NCBI GenBank assembly: GCA_002451855.1
Contig: DKDS01000038.1
Coordinates: 313 to 19,078, forward strand
Source: Ruminococcaceae bacterium UBA6842
GTDB taxonomy: Bacteria > Bacillota > Clostridia > Oscillospirales > Acutalibacteraceae
Direction: 5' to 3'
DNA: 18,766 bases
Positions 8,199-15,819 of the stretch are shown piece by piece (within the stretch, counting starts at the first letter, position 1; every line of letters begins with the position of its first letter). Both the position numbers and the translations under genes were made by a program. The notes under the pieces were generated by a model. The model did no database searches, was not told the origin of the DNA, and worked only from the letters and a program-made list of their open reading frames with translations.

Positions 8199-8210
8199 GA
8201 AAATAATTTC
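8199..8210. promoter_or_regulatory. Candidate RpiR operator, proximal
   Basis: GAAA-ATAA-TTTC (8199-8210) is a short palindrome of the GAAA-N-TTTC kind associated with RpiR/MurR regulators. It lies just upstream of the regulator's own start and could mediate autoregulation. Short AT-rich palindromes also arise by chance. Confidence 0.4.
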
Positions 8211-8244
8211 CATTATTGTAACATTTTTTTCAAAAAAAGTCAAT

Positions 8245-8268
8245 GAAACAAAAATAATTTTTGTTTTC
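8245..8268. promoter_or_regulatory. Candidate RpiR operator, distal palindrome
   Basis: A 21-bp perfect palindrome of AAACAAAAAT, one central A, and ATTTTTGTTT, with outer G/C symmetry offset by one base. It ends 4 nt before the candidate -35 of the catabolic operon, a good position for repression or control by the divergent RpiR-type protein. Confidence 0.5.
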
Positions 8269-8271
8269 GGG

Positions 8272-8300
8272 TTGATTGTGGGGCGGTTATCTGTTATCTT
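8272..8300 (+). promoter_or_regulatory. Candidate promoter of the catabolic operon
   Basis: TTGATT (8272-8277) and TATCTT (8295-8300) with 17-nt spacing lie about 30 nt upstream of the first operon gene. A GGGGGA ribosome binding site precedes the ATG at 8333. The -10 is a weak match; TAATAT at 8301 is an alternative with a longer spacer. Confidence 0.45.
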
Positions 8301-8332
8301 TAATATATAAAATTTTTTAAACGGGGGATAAT

Positions 8333-9736
8333 ATGCTTAGCTACAAAGTGAAAATAGGCCTTGCGCCTATGCGCAGAAACACAACAAACCGTCCGGCTAA
8401 AACATTTCTTACCTGGGTTTCCGCGGAGGAACGGGGACACAGGTTTGTGGACTACATAGAAAAGAACTTTTCAAGTGAAAATGTTTCTTTTGTCGACAGC
8501 AAGGGGCTTGGCTGCGCAGACTTGATTTATGACGATAAAACCGCCGCCGATTTGGTGGAGCGCTTCAAGGAAGAAAAGGTTGACGCGGTAGTTATCATAA
8601 ACTGCAACTTCGGAAACGAGGAAGCAGCAGCCGATATTGCAAAGGCCCTCGATAAGCCTGTACTTTTGTGGGCTCCGCTTGATGACGAGTATTACAAGGA
8701 CGGTATGAGACCTACCGATTCCCAGTGCGGTCTGTTCGGCGTTTCCCGTCAGATGCAGCGTTATCACATTCCGTTTTCCCATCTGCCGTGCTGCCGCGTT
8801 GAATCCGATGAGTTTAAAAACGGTTTTGACAGCTTTGTACGCGTAGCATGTATGGTTAAAAACTTTAAGGGTATGAGGATAGGTCAGGTTGGCGCCCGTC
8901 CCGCTCCGTTCTTCTCGGTTATCTGGAACGAGGGCGAGTTAATGGAGAAGTTCGGCATTAAAATAATTCCAATTAACTTTGCTATTATTGAGCAGAGAAT
9001 GAAGTCTGCTGAGAAGGATTATGCAGACGAAATAGCCGAGTATGAGCAGTATTTCCTTACAAACTACGAGCTTGACGATTTGACGCCCAAGTACATTAAA
9101 CCGATGGCGACGATGACCGCTATGTATAAACATCTTTTCGAGGAGTTTAACCTTGATGTTATCTCGGCTGAATGTTGGACCGCTACGCCGATTATGTTCG
9201 ACGGATTGGCTCCCTGTGCGCTTTACGGTTTGCTCAACGAAATGGGTCTTATGATTTCCTGCGAGAGCGATATACACTGCGCTATGACTATGGCGCTTAT
9301 GAAATCGGCTACACTCGGCAAGGGCAGACCGCTGTTCGGTGAATTTACGGTTCGTCACCCCGAAAATAAAAATGCCGAGCTGTTATGGCATTGCGGACCG
9401 TTCCCGGTAAGTGAAAAGGCGGAGGGCACAAAGGCGCGTCTTGTAAATCAGCGCGCATGGCTCAGAGGCAGAGACGGGGAGTACACGGTAGCCCGTATCG
9501 ACCAGGAGCACGGAGATTATATGATATTACCGCTTATTTGCCATACTACCGAGGGACCCGAGACCCACGGTACATATATATGGGGCGAATTTGAGGATTT
9601 GCAGGCAGTTGAGGACAGATTGCTTGACGGTCCGTACATCCACCACTTTGTTGAAATGAACGGCGATTACAGAAAAGAAATCAAAGAGTTCTGTAAGTAT
9701 TTCCCCAACCTTAAGGTTGATGAAACAATTAAATAA
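8333..9736 (+). CDS. L-fucose/L-arabinose isomerase family protein
   Basis: A 467-residue cytosolic protein of the FucI/AraA-type metal-dependent aldose-ketose isomerase superfamily. N-terminal Rossmann-like region (about 1-170: VDAVVIINCNFGNEEAAADIAKAL, LLWAPLDDEYY), then VGARPAPFFSVIWNEGELMEKFG, SAECWTATPIMF, CESDIHCAMTMALMKS and a C-terminal GDYMILPLICHTTEGPETHGTYIWGEFED. In FucI/AraA the metal is held by Glu/Asp in the equivalent of the CESDIH block and by a C-terminal His; those residues seem present. It is shorter than FucI (about 590) and nearer AraA (about 500). First gene of the operon, so it likely performs an early isomerisation of an incoming sugar. Substrate cannot be read off: many members of this COG2407 group are uncharacterised, and sulfosugars or deoxysugars are possible. 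Confidence 0.82.
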   Translation: MLSYKVKIGLAPMRRNTTNRPAKTFLTWVSAEERGHRFVDYIEKNFSSENVSFVDSKGLGCADLIYDDKTAADLVERFKEEKVDAVVIINCNFGNEEAAADIAKALDKPVLLWAPLDDEYYKDGMRPTDSQCGLFGVSRQMQRYHIPFSHLPCCRVESDEFKNGFDSFVRVACMVKNFKGMRIGQVGARPAPFFSVIWNEGELMEKFGIKIIPINFAIIEQRMKSAEKDYADEIAEYEQYFLTNYELDDLTPKYIKPMATMTAMYKHLFEEFNLDVISAECWTATPIMFDGLAPCALYGLLNEMGLMISCESDIHCAMTMALMKSATLGKGRPLFGEFTVRHPENKNAELLWHCGPFPVSEKAEGTKARLVNQRAWLRGRDGEYTVARIDQEHGDYMILPLICHTTEGPETHGTYIWGEFEDLQAVEDRLLDGPYIHHFVEMNGDYRKEIKEFCKYFPNLKVDETIK

Positions 9737-9753
9737 TTAAAGGAGAAATAAAA

Positions 9754-11190
9754 ATGCAATATCAGATGAACGAATTTTTATTTGCAATGATATTAACCGA
9801 GCTTGAGGACGCGGTGGGCAAAGAAAACTGCTCTACACGTGCGATAGACAGAGTCACCCACAGCGTTGACTACTACTGGCTTTCCCGTATGTGGGCTGAC
9901 CGCGGTTGCCGTATGCCCGAGGCTGACATAATCGTATGCCCGAAGGATGCCGAAGAGGTTTCAAAGGTAGTTAAAATCGCTAACTACTATAAGCTCCCCG
10001 TTACCACATGGGGCGCAGGCGGCGGCACACAGGGCGGCGCTATACCGGTTTGCGGCGGAATACTTCTTGATACCAAGCGTATGAACAAGATTTATGAGGT
10101 CAATACCGAGGGTATGTACATAGAGTGCGGCACAGGCGCTATATATAAGCATATTGAGTGGGCGGCAAATGAGGTAGGAAAGGCTACGATGCACTATCCG
10201 TCAAGCCTTACCTGTTCTACCGTCGGCGGATTTTTGGCGCACAGAGGTATAGGCGTTTGCTCTACCAAATACGGCAAGATTGACGATATGGTACTCCAGA
10301 TGGAGGTTGTACTGCCGAACGGCGATATAATCAACACCTCTTCCGCACCGAAGCACGCCGCAGGACCCGACTTGAACCAGATATTCATAGGCTCTGAGGG
10401 TACGCTCGGCATTATAACAAAGGCTCAGATAAGAATATTCGACCAGCCCGAGGAACGCCGTTTCAGGGGCTTCCTGTTCCAGGATATGACCGGCGCGTTT
10501 AAGGCGGCTCGTGAGCTTCTTCAGAAATTCAAGCCCTCTGTTATGCGTCTTTACGACGAGGCAGAGACCGCTTCCCTTATAAAGAAGATTGTAGGCGTTG
10601 AGCGCAAGGGCGCATTTATGAATGTAGCCTATGAGGGCGACCGTGAAATGGTAGAGGTTGAGGAGAAAATTCTTCTTAAGACCTTCGCAAAGTACGGTGC
10701 CGAGGATATGGGCAGCGACTACGGCAAAAAGTGGTGGGATGAAAAGATTACATTCTTCTATCCCGGCTATATGATGGATATTCCGCAGATGTTCGGTACA
10801 ATGGATACCATTGCTCCTTACGGTAAGATTGAAGAAATCTACTGGGCAATGAAGGAAGCCATTGAAACGAACTTCCCGCAGGCTAAGTTTATAGCTCACT
10901 TCTCACACTGGTACGAGTGGGGCGCAATGGTTTATGACCGCTTTATCATAGACGGTAAGGATGTACCGAAGGATCCTGTTGAGGCTCTCCGTCTCCATCA
11001 GGCGGTTTGGACCTGCGGCGTTCGTACGGCGTTGGCTCACGGCGGCGTTGTAAACGACCACCACGGCGTAGGCATCAAGCTCGGCAGACTTATGAAAGAG
11101 CAGTACGGTCCCGCAATGCAGGTATTTGAAGGTCTTAAAAAATCGCTTGACCCGAACGGCATAATGAATCCGTTTAAGTTAGGTCTTTAA
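9754..11190 (+). CDS. FAD-binding dehydrogenase, GlcD / alkyl-DHAP-synthase-like
   Basis: A 478-residue vanillyl-alcohol-oxidase-superfamily flavoprotein. FAD_binding_4 domain (about 58-230) with PP-loop TTWGAGGGTQGGAIP, STVGGFLAHRGIGVCSTKYGKIDDMV and LNQIFIGSEGTLGIITKA; C-terminal FAD-oxidase domain (about 230-478) ending HGGVVNDHHGVGIKLG and LDPNGIMNPFKLGL. The HHGVG block with the short cap resembles alkyldihydroxyacetonephosphate-synthase-like members as well as glycolate/lactate dehydrogenase GlcD. The next gene is an Fe-S protein and the operon also encodes EtfB, so the likely role is oxidation of a hydroxy acid or polyol with electrons passed to Fe-S centres or to ETF. Ribosome binding site AAAGGAG. 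Substrate unknown. Confidence 0.85.
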   Translation: MQYQMNEFLFAMILTELEDAVGKENCSTRAIDRVTHSVDYYWLSRMWADRGCRMPEADIIVCPKDAEEVSKVVKIANYYKLPVTTWGAGGGTQGGAIPVCGGILLDTKRMNKIYEVNTEGMYIECGTGAIYKHIEWAANEVGKATMHYPSSLTCSTVGGFLAHRGIGVCSTKYGKIDDMVLQMEVVLPNGDIINTSSAPKHAAGPDLNQIFIGSEGTLGIITKAQIRIFDQPEERRFRGFLFQDMTGAFKAARELLQKFKPSVMRLYDEAETASLIKKIVGVERKGAFMNVAYEGDREMVEVEEKILLKTFAKYGAEDMGSDYGKKWWDEKITFFYPGYMMDIPQMFGTMDTIAPYGKIEEIYWAMKEAIETNFPQAKFIAHFSHWYEWGAMVYDRFIIDGKDVPKDPVEALRLHQAVWTCGVRTALAHGGVVNDHHGVGIKLGRLMKEQYGPAMQVFEGLKKSLDPNGIMNPFKLGL

Positions 11191-11207
11191 TAGGGGAGGA
11201 AATGAAA

Positions 11208-12296
11208 ATGAATTTATCTGATAAAGCTAAACAGCATGTTGATTCCTGCCGCTTTTGCTGGATGTGCCACCACATCTGCCCGATAGGCAATGCAACAGGC
11301 CACGAAAGAAGCACAGCCCGTGCCCGCGCGCTCGGTATTTCACTTGTAAACCGTAACGCTATCGAGCTTTCTGAAATAATGGATAATATATACGAGTGCT
11401 GCACCTGCGGCGGATGCGTTAATGTTTGCGTTACCGGCTGGGATCCTGTTATGTTTACTAAGGAGACAAGGCTTAAGGCGGCTCTTGAGGGTGCTTTGCC
11501 CGAATACATAAACAAGCTTGTGGATAACTGCCTTGAAACCGGCAATGCCTACGGCTTGACCGAAATTTCGGCTGAGCTTAAAAAAGCTGTTGACGCTCAC
11601 TCCGCAAAGACCGATACGCTCCTTTATTTGGGCGTAGACGCACGCTATAAAGTGGCTTGTCAGGCTGTAAAGGCAATAAAGGTGCTTGAAAAGGCAGGCG
11701 TGGAGTTTACCGTGCTCGCCGACGAACCGGCAGACGGCTCGCAGCTTGATTTCCTTATCAGTGCGGCTGACGAGACAAAGAAGCAGATGGAAGCTGCGGC
11801 AAAGGTATTCGGTGAGTACAAGACCGTTGTTCTTTATGACCCGAACGACGCTAAGACCGTAAAACAGCTTTATAAGGAATACGGCATAGAGGTAAAGGCT
11901 GACGCCGTTACATATACTTCGTTTGTCGCAGGACTTTTAAAGGATGGCAAGTTAAAGGCAGGCAACACCGGCAAGACCGTTGTTTTCCAAGACCCGTATC
12001 AGCTTTCCCGCGATCTTGAGGAAACCGAGGAGCCGCGCGAGATAATAAAGGCTTATGCCACTCTTCACGAAATGCTTTTAAACCGCAAGGAAACGGTTTG
12101 GGCGGGAAATCTCTTAATGGCGGAATATCTCCCCGATGTTATAAACGAGGTTGCCGCGCGCAGACTTTACAATGTTGAAAGCATACACGAAAATACAGTT
12201 GTTACTGCCTGTGTTTCGGAATATGCGGCATTAAAGTCAGTAAAACAGGATAAAATTAAGGTTCTTTCAATCGAAGATTTGATATTAGGAGAATAA
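11208..12296 (+). CDS. Two-[4Fe-4S] protein, GlcF/HdrD-like, with lost CCG cysteines
   Basis: A 362-residue iron-sulfur partner of the preceding dehydrogenase. Start: ATG at 11208 lies 8 nt after GGGGAGG, whereas the in-frame ATG at 11202 is only 2 nt from it. Two ferredoxin-type motifs are intact: Cys14-x2-Cys17-x2-Cys20-x3-Cys24-Pro and Cys64-x2-Cys67-x2-Cys70-x3-Cys74, each expected to hold a [4Fe-4S] cluster. GlcF/LldE/HdrB relatives carry two further CCG domains; here the equivalent places read FQDPYQLSRDL (instead of HDPCHLxR), KETVWAGNLLMAEYLPD (instead of a CCGxGG block) and TACVSEY, so nearly all the CCG cysteines are gone. It probably acts as a pure electron wire between the FAD dehydrogenase and EtfAB. 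No membrane segment. Confidence 0.82.
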   Translation: MNLSDKAKQHVDSCRFCWMCHHICPIGNATGHERSTARARALGISLVNRNAIELSEIMDNIYECCTCGGCVNVCVTGWDPVMFTKETRLKAALEGALPEYINKLVDNCLETGNAYGLTEISAELKKAVDAHSAKTDTLLYLGVDARYKVACQAVKAIKVLEKAGVEFTVLADEPADGSQLDFLISAADETKKQMEAAAKVFGEYKTVVLYDPNDAKTVKQLYKEYGIEVKADAVTYTSFVAGLLKDGKLKAGNTGKTVVFQDPYQLSRDLEETEEPREIIKAYATLHEMLLNRKETVWAGNLLMAEYLPDVINEVAARRLYNVESIHENTVVTACVSEYAALKSVKQDKIKVLSIEDLILGE

Positions 12297-12298
12297 CA

Positions 12299-13138
12299 AT
12301 GTTAGTTACTTTACAAGAAATAATCGGAATGGCGGAAAAAGGCAATTATTGTATACCTGCGTTTAATGTATACAATACAGAGACCGTTATGGGCGTGTTC
12401 GACGCGGCTGAAGAAGCGAAAGCGCCTGTTATTATGCAGGTTTATCCCCGTCTTTTTAATGAGTATGTCGGTTATTATTTAGCTCCTGCTATTTTGGCGG
12501 CGGCTAAAAAGGCTACCGTGCCTGTTTGTTTCCATCTTGACCACGGTCCGAGCGAGGCTGAGGTTATGAAGGCGTTAAGGCTCGGCGCTACCGGCATTAT
12601 GCTTGACGGCTCTACACATCCGTTTGAGGAAAATGTTGCGCTTACAAAGCACATTGTGGAAAGCTGTAAGGCAATAGGCGTAGGCGTTGAGGGTGAGCTC
12701 GGTCACATAGGCAGTGTTAACGACGATGCTATGGACGAGTTTACAAGCCCCGAAGAAGCCGCGGAATTTGTGAAAAATGTAGATGTTACCTGTCTTGCCG
12801 TACTCGTAGGCAACGCACACGGACATTATAAGAAGCCGCCGAAGCTTGATATTGAAAGAATTGCGGCAATAAGAAAGGCAACAAACGGTATTCCGCTTGT
12901 TCTGCACGGCGGTTCGGGTATTCCGGACGATCAGGTTAAGGCCGCAATAAATGCGGGTATCCGTAAAATGAATATCGGCACTGATGTTTGCTGCGCTTTT
13001 GCGGACGGCACACTTGAAAGCCTTAATGACCCGACAAGAAGCTTTGCGGTCGATATGTTTATGAAAAAACCGATAGAGAGTGTTAAAAAGCTTGCACTTT
13101 CGAAGATAGCGCTTACGGGTGCGGGCGGAAAGGCGTAA
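12299..13138 (+). CDS. Class II (zinc-dependent) fructose-bisphosphate-type aldolase
   Basis: A 279-residue aldolase of the FbaA/GatY/KbaY/IolJ group. Expected active-site blocks are present: CFHLDHGPS with Asp81 (catalytic acid) and His82 (zinc), VEGELGHIG around 130-138, VGNAHGHYKKPPKL with His174 (zinc), LVLHGGSGIP with His203 (zinc), and KMNIGTD (phosphate/sodium loop). It would split a ketose phosphate to dihydroxyacetone phosphate plus an aldehyde. Separated by 2 nt from the Fe-S gene and 4 nt from the kinase, so translationally coupled. With the neighbouring PfkB kinase and IolB-like protein it resembles IolJ (6-phospho-5-dehydro-2-deoxygluconate aldolase), but tagatose- and sulfofructose-phosphate aldolases share these motifs. 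Confidence 0.9.
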   Translation: MLVTLQEIIGMAEKGNYCIPAFNVYNTETVMGVFDAAEEAKAPVIMQVYPRLFNEYVGYYLAPAILAAAKKATVPVCFHLDHGPSEAEVMKALRLGATGIMLDGSTHPFEENVALTKHIVESCKAIGVGVEGELGHIGSVNDDAMDEFTSPEEAAEFVKNVDVTCLAVLVGNAHGHYKKPPKLDIERIAAIRKATNGIPLVLHGGSGIPDDQVKAAINAGIRKMNIGTDVCCAFADGTLESLNDPTRSFAVDMFMKKPIESVKKLALSKIALTGAGGKA

Positions 13139-13142
13139 ACAA

Positions 13143-14054
13143 ATGAAAAAAGCAGTAGGTATCGGAGCCTGCGTAATGGATACGCTCATTAATGTTCCGA
13201 ATTACCCCAAAGAGGATACAAAAATGCGTGCGGACGCATTAAAGCAAGCAGGCGGAGGTCCCGTGGCAACGGGACTTGTCGCCGCCGCAAAGCTTGGGAG
13301 CGAGACCGAGTTTATAGGTGTCTTGGCGGACGACGCAGGCGGAAGCTTTTTAATAAAGGATTTTAAGAAGTACGGCGTTAAGACCGATAATATAGATGTA
13401 CTGTCGGGCTACCGTTCCTTTACCTCTGTTATTTGGCTTTCGGCTAAGGCTTCAAGCCGTACCTGTGTTTTCGATAAGGGAAATCTGCCGCCGCTTAAGC
13501 TTAATGAAAATCAAAGCAAGGCGGTTGCCGAAGCGGATCTGCTTATGATAGACGGAAACGAAATGTCCGGAGCGCTTGAGGCTGCAAAGCTTGCAAGGAA
13601 AAACGGCACAAAGGTACTTTACGACGCAGGCGGACTGTATGACGGCGTTGAAGAGCTGTTACCTTTTGCGGATATACTTATTCCGTCCGAGGAATTTGCG
13701 CTTGGAATTACGGGCGAGAAAAAGACGGAAAACGCGGCTAAAAAGCTGTATGAAAAATACAACCCCGATGTTGTGGTTGTAACCGAGGGTAAAAAAGGCG
13801 GAATACTTTATGACGGCACACGCCTTACCGCCTATCCGGCATTTCCCGTAAAGGTTGCCGATTCAAACGGCGCGGGCGATGTGTTCCACGGAGCGTTCGG
13901 CGCAGGGTATTTAAAGGGCTATGATTTCCTTAAATGCTGTTATTTCGCAAGCGCGGTTTCGGCAATTAAATGCACCGGTGTGGGTGCAAGGGAAAGCGTA
14001 CCGGATTTTGATACCGTTAAGAAATTTTTAAAGGAGAATGGCTATGAATTATAA
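13143..14054 (+). CDS. PfkB-family sugar kinase, YihV/IolC-like
   Basis: A 303-residue ribokinase-family enzyme that should phosphorylate the sugar cleaved by the preceding aldolase. Family signatures: glycine-rich GGGPVATGLVAAAKLG (37-52) in the substrate/lid region, FIGVLADDAGG, and the anion hole/catalytic base motif DSNGAGDVFHGAFGAGYLKG (240-259, Asp246). The ATG at 13143 was chosen because it starts the canonical KKAVGIGACVMDTL strand; the in-frame ATG at 13119 lies inside the aldolase gene. The GGGPxAT block, GAGDVFHGA and the C-terminal FASAVSAIKCTGVGARESVPDFD are, from memory, closer to sulfofructose kinase YihV and relatives than to typical IolC. Substrate unproven. It overlaps the next gene by 11 bp. 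Confidence 0.87.
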   Translation: MKKAVGIGACVMDTLINVPNYPKEDTKMRADALKQAGGGPVATGLVAAAKLGSETEFIGVLADDAGGSFLIKDFKKYGVKTDNIDVLSGYRSFTSVIWLSAKASSRTCVFDKGNLPPLKLNENQSKAVAEADLLMIDGNEMSGALEAAKLARKNGTKVLYDAGGLYDGVEELLPFADILIPSEEFALGITGEKKTENAAKKLYEKYNPDVVVVTEGKKGGILYDGTRLTAYPAFPVKVADSNGAGDVFHGAFGAGYLKGYDFLKCCYFASAVSAIKCTGVGARESVPDFDTVKKFLKENGYEL

Positions 14055-14838
14055 AAGAGCGTATAAACCGTCAAAGGGCTATACACCGATAAGCAAAATC
14101 GGCGAGTGTTCACTTAAAATGCTTGAGTTCGGTATGATAGAGCTTGACGGCGGCGATTTTTTGGAATACTATACCGAGGATAAGGAAACCGCTTTTATAA
14201 TGCTTGAGGGTCACTGCGATGTAGAGACGGGCGGCACGAAATGGGAAAACATAGGCAACCGTAATACTGTTTTCGAAAACAGAAAAGCTGAAAGCTTTTA
14301 TATGCCCCGTGAGCAAAAGCTTACAATTACCGCGAGAGACCACATTAAAATTGCGGTTTGTGCTTCACCGATAAAGGAAAAAACCGAGCCTCAGGTTCTG
14401 CGTGAGGACCATGTTGTATTAAAGCTTTTGGGCGATATACCGTACCAGAGAGAGACAAGCTTTATTATCGACCAGAATTCAAACGCAAAGCATCTGACCG
14501 TAGGCGAGGCTTATGTTACCGAGGGCAACTGGGCAGGCTTCCCGCCCCACAAGCACGATGTGGACGATATGCCGAGGGAGTGCATAGCCGAGGAAATTTA
14601 TTATTTCCTGTTTGACCCGAAGCAGGGCTTTGCCGTACAGTGCCTTTACACGGCGGACGGCAGTATCGACGAGGCATACCGAGTTAAAAACGACGAATTG
14701 GTTGAGTTCCCTTACGGCTATCATACCACCGTTGCAACGCCCGGTTATCAGACCTACTTCCTGTGGCTTATGGCAGGCGACCATCAGGGCTTTAACAGAA
14801 GCAGCGACCCCGAGCACGAGTGGATCGAAAAGAAATAA
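14044..14838 (+). CDS. iolB: IolB-like 5-deoxy-glucuronate isomerase (cupin)
   Basis: A 264-residue bicupin of the IolB/KduI family, the usual length. IolB turns 5-deoxy-D-glucuronate into 2-deoxy-5-keto-D-gluconate in inositol catabolism. The metal site is visible: FPPHKHD (His169, His171), AEEIYYFLFDP (Glu184) and PYGYHTTV (His227), plus QGFAVQCLYTADGSIDEAY and MAGDHQGFNR, which follow the IolB pattern rather than KduI. Start at 14044 was chosen because AAGGAG (14031-14036) is 7 nt upstream, whereas ATG 14038 is 1 nt away; the site lies inside the kinase gene. IolG, IolE and IolD are not found in this operon, so the substrate may be a different deoxy- or keto-uronate. Confidence 0.85.
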   Translation: MNYKRAYKPSKGYTPISKIGECSLKMLEFGMIELDGGDFLEYYTEDKETAFIMLEGHCDVETGGTKWENIGNRNTVFENRKAESFYMPREQKLTITARDHIKIAVCASPIKEKTEPQVLREDHVVLKLLGDIPYQRETSFIIDQNSNAKHLTVGEAYVTEGNWAGFPPHKHDVDDMPRECIAEEIYYFLFDPKQGFAVQCLYTADGSIDEAYRVKNDELVEFPYGYHTTVATPGYQTYFLWLMAGDHQGFNRSSDPEHEWIEKK

Positions 14839-14847
14839 TATTAAATT

Positions 14848-14871
14848 GGGGCTGTTATCGCAGCCCCTTTT
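14848..14871 (+). terminator. Intra-operon terminator-like hairpin
   Basis: GGGGCTG (14848-14854), 6-nt loop, CAGCCCC (14861-14867) and TTTT. It lies 9 nt after the iolB-like stop and 30 nt before the next gene. With only four T residues it is probably a partial terminator or processing site that lowers expression of the downstream half. Confidence 0.55.
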
Positions 14872-14897
14872 ATGATAATATATAGGAGAGAAATTTT

Positions 14898-15548
14898 ATG
14901 CTTGATACCCTTAAACAGAAGAATCGGAACATTGAGCTTTATTCGGCGGACAGTGACGAATTTAAAACCTTCGGCAAGCTGATAACCGACCTTGACGCGT
15001 CGGAAATAATTAAGGCGGCCGAGAAAATAGGCAGACCGACAGACGGCTCCGCTTATACACCGAGCGAGGAAAGCTTTGAAAAGCTTCGCATTGCAGGTGA
15101 AATCAAGGCAAGGTATTTCGGCACACTGCCCACGCAAATAGGCTATTGCCACGGTCACAACAGCCTTTTAAACGGCGCGGAATGGCACAAATCAAGTGAA
15201 ATCAACATTGCGGTAACACCTCTTGTGCTGATTTTGGGTCATATCTGGGATATTAAAGACGGTAAGATAAATTCGTCGGATTTTAAGGCGTTTTATCTGC
15301 CGGCAGGCACTGTTGCGGAAATTTACGCAACAACACTGCATTTCTGCCCGTGCGAAGTGGAAAAGGAAGGCTTCGGCTGTGTTGTCGGCTTGCCGCTTGA
15401 CACAAACAAACCGCTTGAAGATGAAACACCCGACCCGCTTTTGTTCAGAAAAAACAAGTGGCTTATAGCGCACACCGAAAATAAGGGGCTTATAGATAAG
15501 GGCGTTGTTTCGGGTATTACGGGAGAGAATTTCAAAATTAATTATTAG
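14898..15548 (+). CDS. DUF4867-family cupin-like protein
   Basis: A 216-residue soluble protein matching, from memory, the Firmicutes family DUF4867. Key region: TQIGYCHGHNSLLNGAEWHKSSEINIAVTPLVLILGH (79-115) followed by AFYLPAGTVAEIYATTLHFCPC (131-152). His85, His87, His97, Glu101 and His148 are arranged as in cupin metal sites, and the sequence layout recalls cupin sugar isomerases such as lyxose isomerase. A metal-dependent sugar isomerase or epimerase role is therefore plausible but inferred. Preceded by a leaky-terminator-like hairpin and AGGAGAG ribosome binding site. Its TAG stop is the first trinucleotide of a MITE-like element, so the native C-terminus may have been altered by that insertion. 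Confidence 0.8.
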   Translation: MLDTLKQKNRNIELYSADSDEFKTFGKLITDLDASEIIKAAEKIGRPTDGSAYTPSEESFEKLRIAGEIKARYFGTLPTQIGYCHGHNSLLNGAEWHKSSEINIAVTPLVLILGHIWDIKDGKINSSDFKAFYLPAGTVAEIYATTLHFCPCEVEKEGFGCVVGLPLDTNKPLEDETPDPLLFRKNKWLIAHTENKGLIDKGVVSGITGENFKINY

Positions 15549-15569
15549 ACAATACAATCAGGGTACAAT
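15545..15569 (+). repeat. Left terminal inverted repeat of the MITE
   Basis: Begins TTAGACAATACAATCAGG and continues for 25 nt; exact reverse complement of the right terminus. It contains the stop codon (15546-15548) of the upstream gene. Confidence 0.93.
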
Positions 15570-15819
15570 GCTTTTTTGAAGAAACGGCGCAGTTATCGGC
15601 ATTGTTGCCCTCCGCTCACAATACGTCAGTATTCTTCGGTCAGGCACAGCGCCGCTAAACAGCGCCGTTTTCTTACAAAATCTGCGACCCGTAGCGAGAA
15701 AATTTTTTCGCTTATGAAGTCGAGGAAGGCAGGAATACTGCCGTATTTCAAATGACGAGACAATATAATCGGACAAATTTCCCGCTATGGGAAGTATTGT
15801 ACCCTGATTGTATTGTCTA
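15546..15819. mobile_element. MITE-like element with perfect terminal inverted repeats, TA-flanked
   Basis: A 274-bp non-coding element between the DUF4867 and AEC genes. Its ends are perfect inverted repeats of 25 bp (15545-15569 and 15796-15820), which include TA at both edges, the target duplication typical of Tc1/mariner-IS630-type elements. Inside are nested hairpins: AAACGGCGC (15582-15590) with GCGCCGTTT (15662-15670), and two copies in opposite orientation of an AATACG(t/g)CAGTATTC block (15620-15634 and 15733-15747). No transposase is encoded, so it would be mobilised in trans. The whole transcript could fold into a long hairpin in the operon mRNA. Borders depend on which TA is taken as target. 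Confidence 0.8.

Noticed and set aside
10201..10899. 232-residue minus-strand open frame inside the FAD dehydrogenase gene
   Set aside because: It lies opposite a gene with clear FAD-domain motifs, has no ribosome binding site and its translation (many Cys, Tyr, His) looks like an antisense shadow.
12575..13189. 204-residue minus-strand frame across the aldolase end and kinase start
   Set aside because: It covers the zinc-site motifs of the aldolase in antisense and crosses a gene boundary.
14044..14838. KduI (4-deoxy-5-ketouronate isomerase) as the identity of the cupin
   Set aside because: FPPHKHD, AEEIYYF and MAGDHQGFNR follow the IolB pattern; no other pectin-degradation gene lies in the operon.
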